Shown here piece by piece: positions 1-7,732 of a stretch of 58,517 nt of DNA. Below the pieces are notes generated by a model. That model ran no database searches. It saw only the letters and a program-made list of their open reading frames with translations, and was not told where the DNA came from. This DNA is from an uncultured Verrucomicrobiota bacterium (lineage in GTDB: Bacteria > Verrucomicrobiota > Verrucomicrobiia > Opitutales > Seribacteraceae), in assembly GCA_902580225.1 (NCBI GenBank), contig CACHJU010000011.1, forward strand, positions 1-58,517, given 5' to 3'. Each line of letters starts with the position of its first letter. Within the stretch, counting starts at the first letter, position 1. The translations under genes were made by a program, and so were the position numbers.

Positions 1-171
1 AAGAACGAACCAAAATTTGATGAGAGTAAACTGTCTTATTTCCAAAAAAGGATTAGTGAAATTAAGCAAAGCTCAGATTGGAAACGTCAAGATCTGGTAA
101 ATCTCTTCAATGAAGTGATTCCTCATTTTGGACATAAGGAAACTGGAAAGTTTTTGGACCAAAAAATGTAA
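1..171 (+). CDS. C-terminal end of a probable nucleotide-sugar dehydratase/epimerase (partial)
   Basis: An open frame enters from the left edge and stops at TAA 169-171, leaving 56 residues. The tail ends in HKETGKFLDQKM. That resembles, from memory, the C-terminal end of CapD/FlaA1-like short-chain dehydrogenases that make amino-sugar nucleotide precursors, where a 'H.ETGK.LD..M' ending is common. The cofactor and catalytic parts lie outside the window, so activity cannot be judged. Its position directly before a polysaccharide initiating transferase fits a precursor-synthesis role. The assignment rests on a short motif and is tentative; the coding call itself is good because the frame runs unbroken from the edge and is Lys/Glu-rich as expected for a protein end. 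Confidence 0.5.
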   Translation, partial: KNEPKFDESKLSYFQKRISEIKQSSDWKRQDLVNLFNEVIPHFGHKETGKFLDQKM

Positions 172-271
172 ATGAATGACTTGTTAATTTTCGCTTTATT
201 GATGGTGGACGTTAACTTAAAAGGCTTTTCAATTCTAATAAAATGTTCTTGTTATCGCAGTATTTTCAAAA

Positions 272-299
272 TTGACGAATTAATAAATTTTATTAGCAT
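272..299 (+). promoter_or_regulatory. Candidate sigma70-type promoter before the initiating transferase gene
   Basis: TTGACG at 272-277 and TAGCAT at 294-299 are separated by 16 bases in an AT-rich stretch. Transcription would start near 306, only a few bases before the GTG at 312, giving an almost leaderless message. The -35 element is good and the -10 is weak, so this is a candidate only. Confidence 0.3.
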
Positions 300-311
300 T
301 ATCCATACAAA

Positions 312-1826
312 GTGACACCCTCAATATATAGTTTATTTGTTTTAGGTGCTATTCTGACTTGTGTATTGACTCCAGTAATTCGATATTTGGCATTGAAGAA
401 GGGGTTCGTCGATTGTCCTCAACGGGCAAGAAAAGTTCACCATCAAGCAACACCTAGATTGGGGGGAGCTGCAGTGCTTTCTTCTTTTCTGATCGTTACA
501 ATGATTGCCGGAATTTTTGTTCCCAACTTTCAAAACTTGCTTTGGGGTAGTAATCCAATTGTTGGTTCCATTTTGATAGGCTCAATTGGAATATTTATTA
601 TTGGTTTTTTAGACGATTTGGCTAGATTATCTCCTAAAACTAAATTGTTTGGTGAGTTTCTTATTGCTGGTCTTGTTGTTTGGGGGGCAAATTTGTCTTT
701 TGAATCGGTTCAATTTCTTGGTCTTGGTTCCATTTCTTTTCCTGAATGGGTAGGTTTTGCATTGGCATGTCTTTGGATTGTTGGAATGGCCAATGCCGTA
801 AATCTTATTGATGGATTAGATGGATTAGCCTCTGGGATTACCTTAACAGGGCTCGTTGCTGTTGCGGTTGTTGGTTATCTTGGTGGAATATCTAGCGTGA
901 CATGGTTATCTACATTGCTTATTGGGTGTTTGTTGGGTTTTTTGGTATATAATAGTCGCCCTGCATCTATCTTTCTTGGGGATTGTGGTAGTTTAACCTT
1001 AGGATATCTGGCGGGTTGTATAACTCTTCTGGCGAGTGTACGAAATGATGGTGTTATTGACGGTATTTTTCCAGTTCTCGCATTCGCTTTGCCTATTTTG
1101 GATTGTGTTTTTGCAATCTTTCGTAGGACGATGCGTGGAAGATCTCCCTTTTCTCCAGATATGGAGCATTTTCATCACCGTTTAATGGCGAAAGGATTGT
1201 CTCATGGAAAAGCAGTGCTTGCTATGTGGGCTGCGGCTTTTTCTTGTAGTTTAGTTGCAATTGCCTCAGCTTTTGGCAAAGGAGATCAACTTTTTGCTGT
1301 TTTTGTCTTTTTTGGAATGGGGGGTTTCATCCTTCTTCGATACCTCGGATATTTTCGTTTTGAATTTTTTGGCCAAAGTCTTTCCACTCTCATTGAAGAT
1401 CGAAAAAATATTAGATCTGTCGAACAATCTATTAAAGATGCTGAAAGTTTACTATTACAAACGGCAAGTCTTGAAATGTTACCTAGCGTTTTGGCAAAAG
1501 CTGCGGAAGGAATGCAATTCCACGAGGCAATCATTACCTTTTACGAGGAGGAGGGATCTTTGGGGATTCGTAATATTTCTAGCGATAATTTCATACCCAG
1601 AGAAGTTTCCTGGAAAGATCCTCAACAATTAGGTTACTATTCCAGGGATAAAGAATTTATTGCTGAGTTCCCTATTAATGGTAGGAAATATTCTTACGGA
1701 AAAGTTTTATATCGATTTATAGATAATCGAGACAAACTCGAGGTTCATGAAGAGGTTCTCTTAGAAAGAATTCATGATGGATTATCTGTTTTCGCAGCGA
1801 AAGTAAGGAAACTTAAGCAAATTTAA
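312..1826 (+). CDS. Polyprenyl-phosphate N-acetylaminosugar-1-phosphate transferase (WecA/TagO type) with extra C-terminal domain
   Basis: A polytopic membrane enzyme expected to load the first sugar-1-phosphate onto undecaprenyl phosphate and so start glycan assembly. Family marks are clear: RKVHHQATPRLGG near residues 40-52, an Asp pair (FLDDLARL) at 101-102, NLIDGLDGLASG at about 164-175, FLGDCGS at about 221, and HFHHRL at about 286. About ten hydrophobic segments end near residue 345. Residues 350-504 form an additional hydrophilic domain; typical WecA proteins are about 350-370 aa, so this extension is unusual and its role is unknown. The start is GTG at 312 without a clear ribosome binding site. 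It heads the polysaccharide cluster and is followed after 11 bases by an epimerase gene. Which sugar it transfers cannot be read from the sequence. Confidence 0.9.
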   Translation: MTPSIYSLFVLGAILTCVLTPVIRYLALKKGFVDCPQRARKVHHQATPRLGGAAVLSSFLIVTMIAGIFVPNFQNLLWGSNPIVGSILIGSIGIFIIGFLDDLARLSPKTKLFGEFLIAGLVVWGANLSFESVQFLGLGSISFPEWVGFALACLWIVGMANAVNLIDGLDGLASGITLTGLVAVAVVGYLGGISSVTWLSTLLIGCLLGFLVYNSRPASIFLGDCGSLTLGYLAGCITLLASVRNDGVIDGIFPVLAFALPILDCVFAIFRRTMRGRSPFSPDMEHFHHRLMAKGLSHGKAVLAMWAAAFSCSLVAIASAFGKGDQLFAVFVFFGMGGFILLRYLGYFRFEFFGQSLSTLIEDRKNIRSVEQSIKDAESLLLQTASLEMLPSVLAKAAEGMQFHEAIITFYEEEGSLGIRNISSDNFIPREVSWKDPQQLGYYSRDKEFIAEFPINGRKYSYGKVLYRFIDNRDKLEVHEEVLLERIHDGLSVFAAKVRKLKQI

Positions 1827-1837
1827 TTTTTCTCGAT

Positions 1838-2794
1838 TTGAACAATAAAAAAGTCTTAGTGATTGGTGGTGCAGGATTTATTGGAAGTCATGTCGTTAAA
1901 GCTTTACTTAATGATAATTTTAAATCGGTTGTAGTATTTGATAATCTTGGTAGGGGAAATTTGGATTATATTGAAGAATCATTACGCGATGATAGATGCA
2001 TTTTTTATCCAAATGGGGGAGATATTAAAGATATTGATATTCTTAACGATGCAATGCAGGGTGTTGATTATGTAATCCATCTAGCAGCTATGTGGCTTTT
2101 GCATTGCAAAGATTTCCCACGTGCTGCTTTTCATGTTAATGTAGAGGGTACATTTAATGTTTTAGAAGCTTGCGTAAAAAATAATGTAAAAAAATTGGTG
2201 TATTCTTCTTCCGCATCTGTTTACGGGGATGCAGTCGAAGTTCCAATGACTGAAAAACATCCTTTTAACAATAAAAATTTTTACGGGGCCACCAAAATTG
2301 CAGGTGAAGCAATGTGTAGAGCATTTTATGATCGTTTTGGTCTGGATTATGTTGGTCTTCGTTACATGAATGTATACGGGCCCCATCAGGATCAAACCGC
2401 TGCCTATACTGGAGTTATTCCCATTATGTTAAACAAGATTGATGCCAACGAGGCACCTTCAATAAACGGTGACGGTTCTCAGGCTTATGATTTTATTGAT
2501 GTGAGGGATGTTGCCCGGTGTAATATATTAGCACTTAAGGCTTCTGCAACGGATGAATTTTACAATGTTGGAACCGGAATTCAGACTTCGATTGCTCAAT
2601 TATGTGATAAAATTTTAGAACTTCGTAATTCCAATTTACATGTCTCTTACAATCCATATTCAGAAGACGATGCTAGGAGATTGGTTCAAAATCGAATCGG
2701 TTGTCCCGAAAAAGCAAAAAAAGACCTTGGTTTCGAATATGAGATTAACTTGCAAAAGGGGCTCACAGATTTAATAGACTGGCGTTCAAACTGA
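1838..2794 (+). CDS. NAD-dependent epimerase/dehydratase (extended SDR), nucleotide-sugar modifying
   Basis: A 318-residue extended short-chain dehydrogenase. The N-terminus has the NAD-binding GGAGFIGSHV motif (residues about 9-18). SSSASVYGD carries the catalytic Ser, and FYGATK provides the YxxxK pair. RYMNVYGPHQ is the usual nucleotide-sugar binding segment. Such enzymes epimerise or dehydrate UDP- or dTDP-sugars in the cytoplasm. The start is TTG (MNNKKVLVIGG), chosen because it gives the normal short N-terminus before the Rossmann strand. It lies in the same direction and close behind the initiating transferase, so it probably supplies that enzyme or the glycosyltransferases downstream. 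The exact substrate is not determined; it is more like UDP-GlcNAc/UDP-glucose 4-epimerase relatives than like Gmd or Fcl. Confidence 0.85.
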   Translation: MNNKKVLVIGGAGFIGSHVVKALLNDNFKSVVVFDNLGRGNLDYIEESLRDDRCIFYPNGGDIKDIDILNDAMQGVDYVIHLAAMWLLHCKDFPRAAFHVNVEGTFNVLEACVKNNVKKLVYSSSASVYGDAVEVPMTEKHPFNNKNFYGATKIAGEAMCRAFYDRFGLDYVGLRYMNVYGPHQDQTAAYTGVIPIMLNKIDANEAPSINGDGSQAYDFIDVRDVARCNILALKASATDEFYNVGTGIQTSIAQLCDKILELRNSNLHVSYNPYSEDDARRLVQNRIGCPEKAKKDLGFEYEINLQKGLTDLIDWRSN

Positions 2795-2864
2795 TTGTCT
2801 ATTTTTTGCTTTTACAAGCTGCTTTCTTTTCATTTCCCTTTCTAATTTAGATTTATAAGTTTAA

Positions 2865-4751
2865 ATGTGCGGAATAGCTGGAAAACTTAATTTTGATGGT
2901 GCCTCGATTTCGTTAGAGTTATTAAAAAAAATGACTGATGCAATTGCACATCGAGGACCAGATGACGAGGGACATTGGATAGAAGATGGGGTTGCTCTGG
3001 GACACCGAAGATTATCAATTATTGATTTGTCGGAGCATGCAAGTCAACCAATGGTATCATTTGACTCCCGATTTGTGCTCTCTTATAATGGAGAAATATA
3101 TAATTTTAGAAAATTACGCCTTGAGTTGGAAGAAAAGGGCTATTCTTTTAAATCAAATTCTGATAGCGAAGTTGTATTGTATTCGCTAATTGAATGGAAT
3201 GAAGACGCAATTTTAAAGTTTAATGGAATGTTTGCTCTGTCGTTTTGGGACCGTAGAGACAGAACTCTTCTGCTTGCCCGTGACCGTTATGGAATAAAAC
3301 CTCTGTATTACGCAGAGAAAGGTAATTCATTTTTCTTTGCTTCTGAGCAAAAAGCGATTCTTAGTCAACCTTCCTTTGATAGAAAAATTAACCGAAAAGC
3401 ATTATTGGAATATTTTACTTTTCAAAATATTTTTACTGACCGAACTTTAATTGAGGACGTAACCCTCTTACCTCCAGGATATTGCGGAAAGATTGATTTG
3501 AGAAAGAAGAACCCCAATTTTGATAGGAGGCAATATTGGGATTTTAATTTTTGCGAACCATATGAATCTGTTTCTCGCTCGGAGTATGTTGAAGAATTAG
3601 ATCGTTTGTTTCGTAATGCTGTAAACAGTCAGTTGGTAAGTGATGTCGAGTTGGGTACCTACCTTAGCGGGGGAATGGATTCCGGATCTATAACTTCACT
3701 AGCGAGTCAAAGATTTAAAGACTTGAAGAGTTTTACAGTTGGATTTGACCTTAGCTCTGCATCTGGAATTGAACTAGTTTTTGATGAACGACAAACAGCA
3801 GAAGCAATGTCTGCTGCTTTTAAGACGGAGCATTATGAAATGGTTCTTAAAGCGGGTGATATGGAAAGGTGCCTTCCAAAATTAGCATGGTATTTGGAGG
3901 AACCTAGGGTGGGGCAGTGTTATCCAAATTTTTATGCGTCCAAACTTGCAAGTAAGTTTGTAAAAGTAGTTCTTTCAGGTGCTGGTGGGGATGAATTGTT
4001 TGGTGGTTACCCATGGCGTTATTACAGAGGTGCTACATCAAAGAATTTCGAGGAGTATATAGATGAATATTATCTTTATTGGCAGAGATTAATTCCAAAC
4101 AGTGTTATTTCGAAAGTTTTTTCACCCATCTGGGGAGATGTTAAAGATGTATGGACAAGAGATATATTTAAGGATGTTTTCTCCACTCACGATAATGAAC
4201 TTAGTAAACCTGAAGACTTCATTAATCATTCACTTTATTTTGAAAGTAAAACATTTCTACATGGATTACTTGTGGTAGAGGATAAGCTAAGCATGGCTCA
4301 TAGTTTAGAAAATAGGGTTCCATTTTTAGACAATGATCTAGTGGATTTTGCAATGAAATGCCCAGTTAATTTTAAGCTAAATAATTTGGGTGAAGTGGTT
4401 CGACTAAACGAAAATGAAGTGGGTAGAAAATCCAGTAAATATTTTTCCAAGACTAATGATGGAAAGCAAATTCTTAGGGACGCAATGTCCGGTTATATTC
4501 CCGAAAGAGTTAGCAAGGCAGCGAAACAGGGTTTTTCTTCTCCTGACGCTTCATGGTTTAAGGGTGAGAGTATTGATTTTGTGAGGAATTCTCTACTTTC
4601 CAACAACGCCAAGATATATGAATTATTAGATCGAAACACAGTTCAAAATTTAATTGACGAACATTTATCAGGATCAAGAAATCGACGGTTGCTAATTTGG
4701 TCGCTTTTAAATGTTGAATCCTTTTTAAATGAATTTGAAATCCAAATGTGA
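2865..4751 (+). CDS. asnB: Asparagine synthetase, glutamine-hydrolysing (AsnB family)
   Basis: Full-length (628 aa) two-domain amidotransferase. The sequence starts MCGIAGK, so Cys2 is the glutaminase nucleophile after removal of Met. The class II glutaminase domain covers roughly residues 2-210, with IAHRGPDDEG and RLSIIDL. The synthetase domain has the ATP-binding P-loop SGGMDSGS near residue 268 and SGAGGDELFGGYPWRY near 375. The family normally converts Asp to Asn using Gln and ATP. Homologues inside polysaccharide clusters often amidate sugar uronic acids or related groups instead. Its place between an epimerase and a deacetylase suggests that second role here, but this is inference. Its end overlaps the next gene by 23 bases, which points to translational coupling. 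Confidence 0.93.
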   Translation: MCGIAGKLNFDGASISLELLKKMTDAIAHRGPDDEGHWIEDGVALGHRRLSIIDLSEHASQPMVSFDSRFVLSYNGEIYNFRKLRLELEEKGYSFKSNSDSEVVLYSLIEWNEDAILKFNGMFALSFWDRRDRTLLLARDRYGIKPLYYAEKGNSFFFASEQKAILSQPSFDRKINRKALLEYFTFQNIFTDRTLIEDVTLLPPGYCGKIDLRKKNPNFDRRQYWDFNFCEPYESVSRSEYVEELDRLFRNAVNSQLVSDVELGTYLSGGMDSGSITSLASQRFKDLKSFTVGFDLSSASGIELVFDERQTAEAMSAAFKTEHYEMVLKAGDMERCLPKLAWYLEEPRVGQCYPNFYASKLASKFVKVVLSGAGGDELFGGYPWRYYRGATSKNFEEYIDEYYLYWQRLIPNSVISKVFSPIWGDVKDVWTRDIFKDVFSTHDNELSKPEDFINHSLYFESKTFLHGLLVVEDKLSMAHSLENRVPFLDNDLVDFAMKCPVNFKLNNLGEVVRLNENEVGRKSSKYFSKTNDGKQILRDAMSGYIPERVSKAAKQGFSSPDASWFKGESIDFVRNSLLSNNAKIYELLDRNTVQNLIDEHLSGSRNRRLLIWSLLNVESFLNEFEIQM

Positions 4752-5505
4752 GATCAATAATTTAATGTTTGGAACATCAAAAATTTGCTCTATTGAACCA
4801 TCAATTACCAAGTCTTGGTCCAAAAGAATTTTTATTACTTTTGATCTTGATTGGGCACATGACGAGGTTATCTCAGACACAATTAATTTAATTGCAGAAT
4901 CAGGGGTTTCCAGTACTTGGTTTATCACTCATGAAAGCCCGGTTTTGGATAAGTTGAGGAAACTAAAGGATGCTGAATTGGGAATACATCCTAACTTTTA
5001 TTCTACCAGTAAAGGAATTCAAAATGAGGAAGAAAGAGTTGATGAATTACTTGGCATTGTTCCTGAAGCAAAATCGGTGCGTTCCCATTGTCTCTTTCAT
5101 AGTGAAAGGTTAGTCGATATTTTTTACAAGAAAGGTTTAACTCATATTTCAAACAGTTTTATTCCTCATAGTTCAGGAATGAAATCTCAACCCTTTTCCA
5201 TTTGGGACAGTATGATCATGGTTCCTCATTGTTGGCAGGATAATGTTTCTTTTAAAATGAATCTTCCTTTTCCCCAAAAAAGTGATCTTTTGGAATCTTT
5301 TCATGTGTTTAATTTTCATCCTATTCACATATTTTTAAATACTGAAAATATTTCCCGCTATGAATTAAGCCGACCTTATCACCAAACTCCTGAAAGACTT
5401 ATTGAGAAAAGATTTAGTGGATCAGGTACACGAACCTTATTAATCAAATTATTGGATATTTTAAAGGCAGAAGCTGAATATCTTCCTAACGAAAGCATTC
5501 AATGA
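4729..5505 (+). CDS. Polysaccharide deacetylase-like protein (WbmS-like)
   Basis: 258 residues. FITFDLDWAHDEV near residues 35-47 matches the first metal/catalytic Asp motif of NodB-type deacetylases. LGIHPNFY, RSHCLFHSE and FNFHPIHIFLN supply His residues in the places used by the WbmS-like branch of this superfamily, rather than the classical HSxxH. No signal peptide is visible, so it probably works in the cytoplasm on a sugar nucleotide or lipid-linked sugar. The start overlaps the end of asnB by 23 bases and its stop overlaps the next start (ATGA), so asnB, this gene and the formyltransferase look like one coupled unit. The exact substrate is unknown. Confidence 0.75.
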   Translation: MNLKSKCEINNLMFGTSKICSIEPSITKSWSKRIFITFDLDWAHDEVISDTINLIAESGVSSTWFITHESPVLDKLRKLKDAELGIHPNFYSTSKGIQNEEERVDELLGIVPEAKSVRSHCLFHSERLVDIFYKKGLTHISNSFIPHSSGMKSQPFSIWDSMIMVPHCWQDNVSFKMNLPFPQKSDLLESFHVFNFHPIHIFLNTENISRYELSRPYHQTPERLIEKRFSGSGTRTLLIKLLDILKAEAEYLPNESIQ

Positions 5506-6422
5506 GAATCGCATTAATTGGAAGAACTGAAATATTATATGAAACAGCACAAGCTTTAATTGGGTATGGACATTCTATTGTTATTATAATTACAGCAAAA
5601 GAGGCACCCGAGTATTCTAAAACTTCTTCTGATTTTGCTTTATTAGCTAAAGAGTTGAAAATTCCTTTTGCATCAAGTCATAAAATCGAGTGCTTCAGGA
5701 ATGATTTAATCGAGACTAAACCAGAGATTGGAATTAGTATGAATTACACTGGAATTATATCTCAATCTATAATTGATCTTTTTAAATTTGGCATCCTTAA
5801 TGCACATGGTGGTGACTTGCCTCGCTATCGGGGAAATGCCTGTCAGGCATGGGCAATTATTAATGGTGAAAAGAAAATTGGTTTATGCATTCACAAAATG
5901 ATTGGAGAAGAAATTGACAGCGGTGACATTATTGCTAGAGATTTTTTAGATATTTCTGATCAAACGAAGATTGCTGATGTTTGGCATTGGATGCAAAAAA
6001 AAGTTCCTCTTCTTTTTAAAGAAGCTCTCAAAAAGCTAGAGATTAATTGCGAATATGTTTTGGAAACCCAGTCAAAAAGTCCTAAAAAAGTTCTTCGATG
6101 TTATCCCCGAAGACCTGAAGATGGCCTTATCAATTGGAGATTAAGTTCAGTCGAAATTTTGAGGTTGATTAATGCGAGCAGTGAACCTTTTTCTGGTGCT
6201 TATTGTCAATTTGAAGCTGAGAAAATAATAATTTGGGATGCGAGTCTAATTGATGAACAAGAGATATTCTTTGCGGTTCCCGGTCAAATAACATTTTTGG
6301 GCGATGGTTTCATAGAAGTTGCCTGTGGGGCAGGCAAACTCAGGGTGAATTCAATTGAAATCGGAAATTATCGCGGTGATCCCAGAAAAATTATAAAGTC
6401 AATTAGAAGTAGGTTTGTTTGA
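5502..6422 (+). CDS. Formyltransferase family protein, probable sugar N-formyltransferase
   Basis: 306 residues with the fold of Fmt/ArnA-N. The catalytic Asn-His-Asp set is visible: NAHGGDLPRYRGN near residue 99 and IDSGDI near 139. A C-terminal part (about 205-300) resembles the Fmt C-terminal domain. It begins with the ATGA overlap of the previous gene. A separate, standard fmt gene lies at 21866-22840, and this copy sits inside the sugar cluster, so its likely substrate is an amino-sugar nucleotide with 10-formyl-tetrahydrofolate as donor. This is inference from family and context. The aminotransferase that would make the amino sugar is not in the window. Confidence 0.8.
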   Translation: MRIALIGRTEILYETAQALIGYGHSIVIIITAKEAPEYSKTSSDFALLAKELKIPFASSHKIECFRNDLIETKPEIGISMNYTGIISQSIIDLFKFGILNAHGGDLPRYRGNACQAWAIINGEKKIGLCIHKMIGEEIDSGDIIARDFLDISDQTKIADVWHWMQKKVPLLFKEALKKLEINCEYVLETQSKSPKKVLRCYPRRPEDGLINWRLSSVEILRLINASSEPFSGAYCQFEAEKIIIWDASLIDEQEIFFAVPGQITFLGDGFIEVACGAGKLRVNSIEIGNYRGDPRKIIKSIRSRFV

Positions 6423-7732
6423 TGACTAAGCAGAAATGCAGGGTTGTAATTATTCTATTAATTGAATGTGTTTTATTTCCTTTATTATTTCTCCTTCTTA
6501 CTTTTTCAGCAATTATTGCAAGGTTTTTAGTTCTTAAAAAGAGGAAACCAAATTTAGTTTGGGGGGAAGCTCCAATTATAAATAATGCATACTGGTCAAA
6601 TTGCATGAAAGAGGCAGGTTTCAATTCAGAAACATTCACCGACAGCTACTGTTATTTAATTAATCAAAGAGATGAATATGATCGGGTAGTGCAGGATGAG
6701 TATTTGTTCATTCCATTATTTTTAAAGTATTATTTCGCATTCGTTGAGTCACTTTTCAAATATCATATTTATTTCATTTCTTTTAATGGATTTTTTTTAT
6801 GGAGAACAATTTTTAATAAATATGAATCATTCTTATTAAAATTGGCTAACAAAAAAATTGTAATCATTCCCTTTGGTTGTGATTCTTATTCTTATAATAA
6901 AGTAAGGTCAGTCTCTTTGATTCATGGTTTAAATAGCTCATTACCACAGGCGGCAAAGGATCAAAAGAGAGTTTCCAATCGCGTTGAGCATTGGTGTGAA
7001 AAAGCGGATGTTGTCATTCCAGGATTTATGGGTCCCGATGGCTTTGGGCGTTGGGATGTTCTCGTTCCTTCACCTTTAATTATAGATTTAAAAAAATGGC
7101 CAGTTTCAACAAGGAATAGCAAGGCAAATGGAGATTCAGATGTTGTAAGAATTACTCATGCTCCAAATTTTAGAGGTTTTAAAGGTTCTGAATTTATAAT
7201 TGAAGCGGTAAATATACTTAAAAAAGAAGGACTTAAAGTTGAGCTCAATTTATTAGAGAAATTAAAAAACCATGAAGTAAAAAAAATTTTACAATACGAC
7301 ACGGATATTTTGGTAGAGCAGATAATTTTTACAGGCTATGCTTTAAATGGTCTTGAAGGGTTGGCATGTGGATTGCCAGTGTTATCAAATTTAGAAGATG
7401 AGACATATACTAGGCATTTAAGACGGTGGTCTTATTTAGATGAGTGTCCAATTGTTTCTTCATGTCCTGAAAACTTGATAGAAAATTTAAGAATACTAAT
7501 TACAAATCCTGATCTTAGGAGAGAATTAGGCAGGGCAAGTAGGCTTTATGTAGAGAAGTACCAAGGGTTTGAAGCAGGTCAATATTTGTTTGGAGAAGTA
7601 ATTAAATTTCTTCAAGGGCAAAGAGATACTCTTATTAATATTTATCATCCAATAATAGGCGAATATTCAATCGGAAAATCAATTATTGAGCATCCGTTAA
7701 AAGAAAATAAAATAAAATTTTACAATTCTTAA
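6422..7732 (+). CDS. GT-B glycosyltransferase, first of three related copies
   Basis: About 436 residues, start ATG at 6422 overlapping the previous TGA (a TTG three bases earlier is also possible). An N-terminal hydrophobic stretch (about residues 9-37) suggests membrane attachment. The C-terminal half has ITHAPNFRGFKGSEFIIEA near residue 245 and LNGLEGLACGLPVLSN near 320. The latter is the donor-binding ExxxxGxP-type region of GT-B enzymes. The same block occurs in the genes at 10056 and 11324 (HAPN/HAPT followed by KGT or KGS), so these three are paralogues. In this copy the VIDQL motif of the others has become ILVEQI. The linkage made is unknown. The C-terminus runs about 40 residues past the usual end. 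Confidence 0.75.
   Translation: MTKQKCRVVIILLIECVLFPLLFLLLTFSAIIARFLVLKKRKPNLVWGEAPIINNAYWSNCMKEAGFNSETFTDSYCYLINQRDEYDRVVQDEYLFIPLFLKYYFAFVESLFKYHIYFISFNGFFLWRTIFNKYESFLLKLANKKIVIIPFGCDSYSYNKVRSVSLIHGLNSSLPQAAKDQKRVSNRVEHWCEKADVVIPGFMGPDGFGRWDVLVPSPLIIDLKKWPVSTRNSKANGDSDVVRITHAPNFRGFKGSEFIIEAVNILKKEGLKVELNLLEKLKNHEVKKILQYDTDILVEQIIFTGYALNGLEGLACGLPVLSNLEDETYTRHLRRWSYLDECPIVSSCPENLIENLRILITNPDLRRELGRASRLYVEKYQGFEAGQYLFGEVIKFLQGQRDTLINIYHPIIGEYSIGKSIIEHPLKENKIKFYNS

Noticed and set aside
172-315. A 47-codon + strand frame beginning right after the first partial gene (MNDLLIFALLMVDVN).
   Set aside because: It overlaps the candidate promoter and the start of the WecA-type gene, has poor composition with rare codons, and nothing supports translation. 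It is more likely chance in AT-rich DNA.
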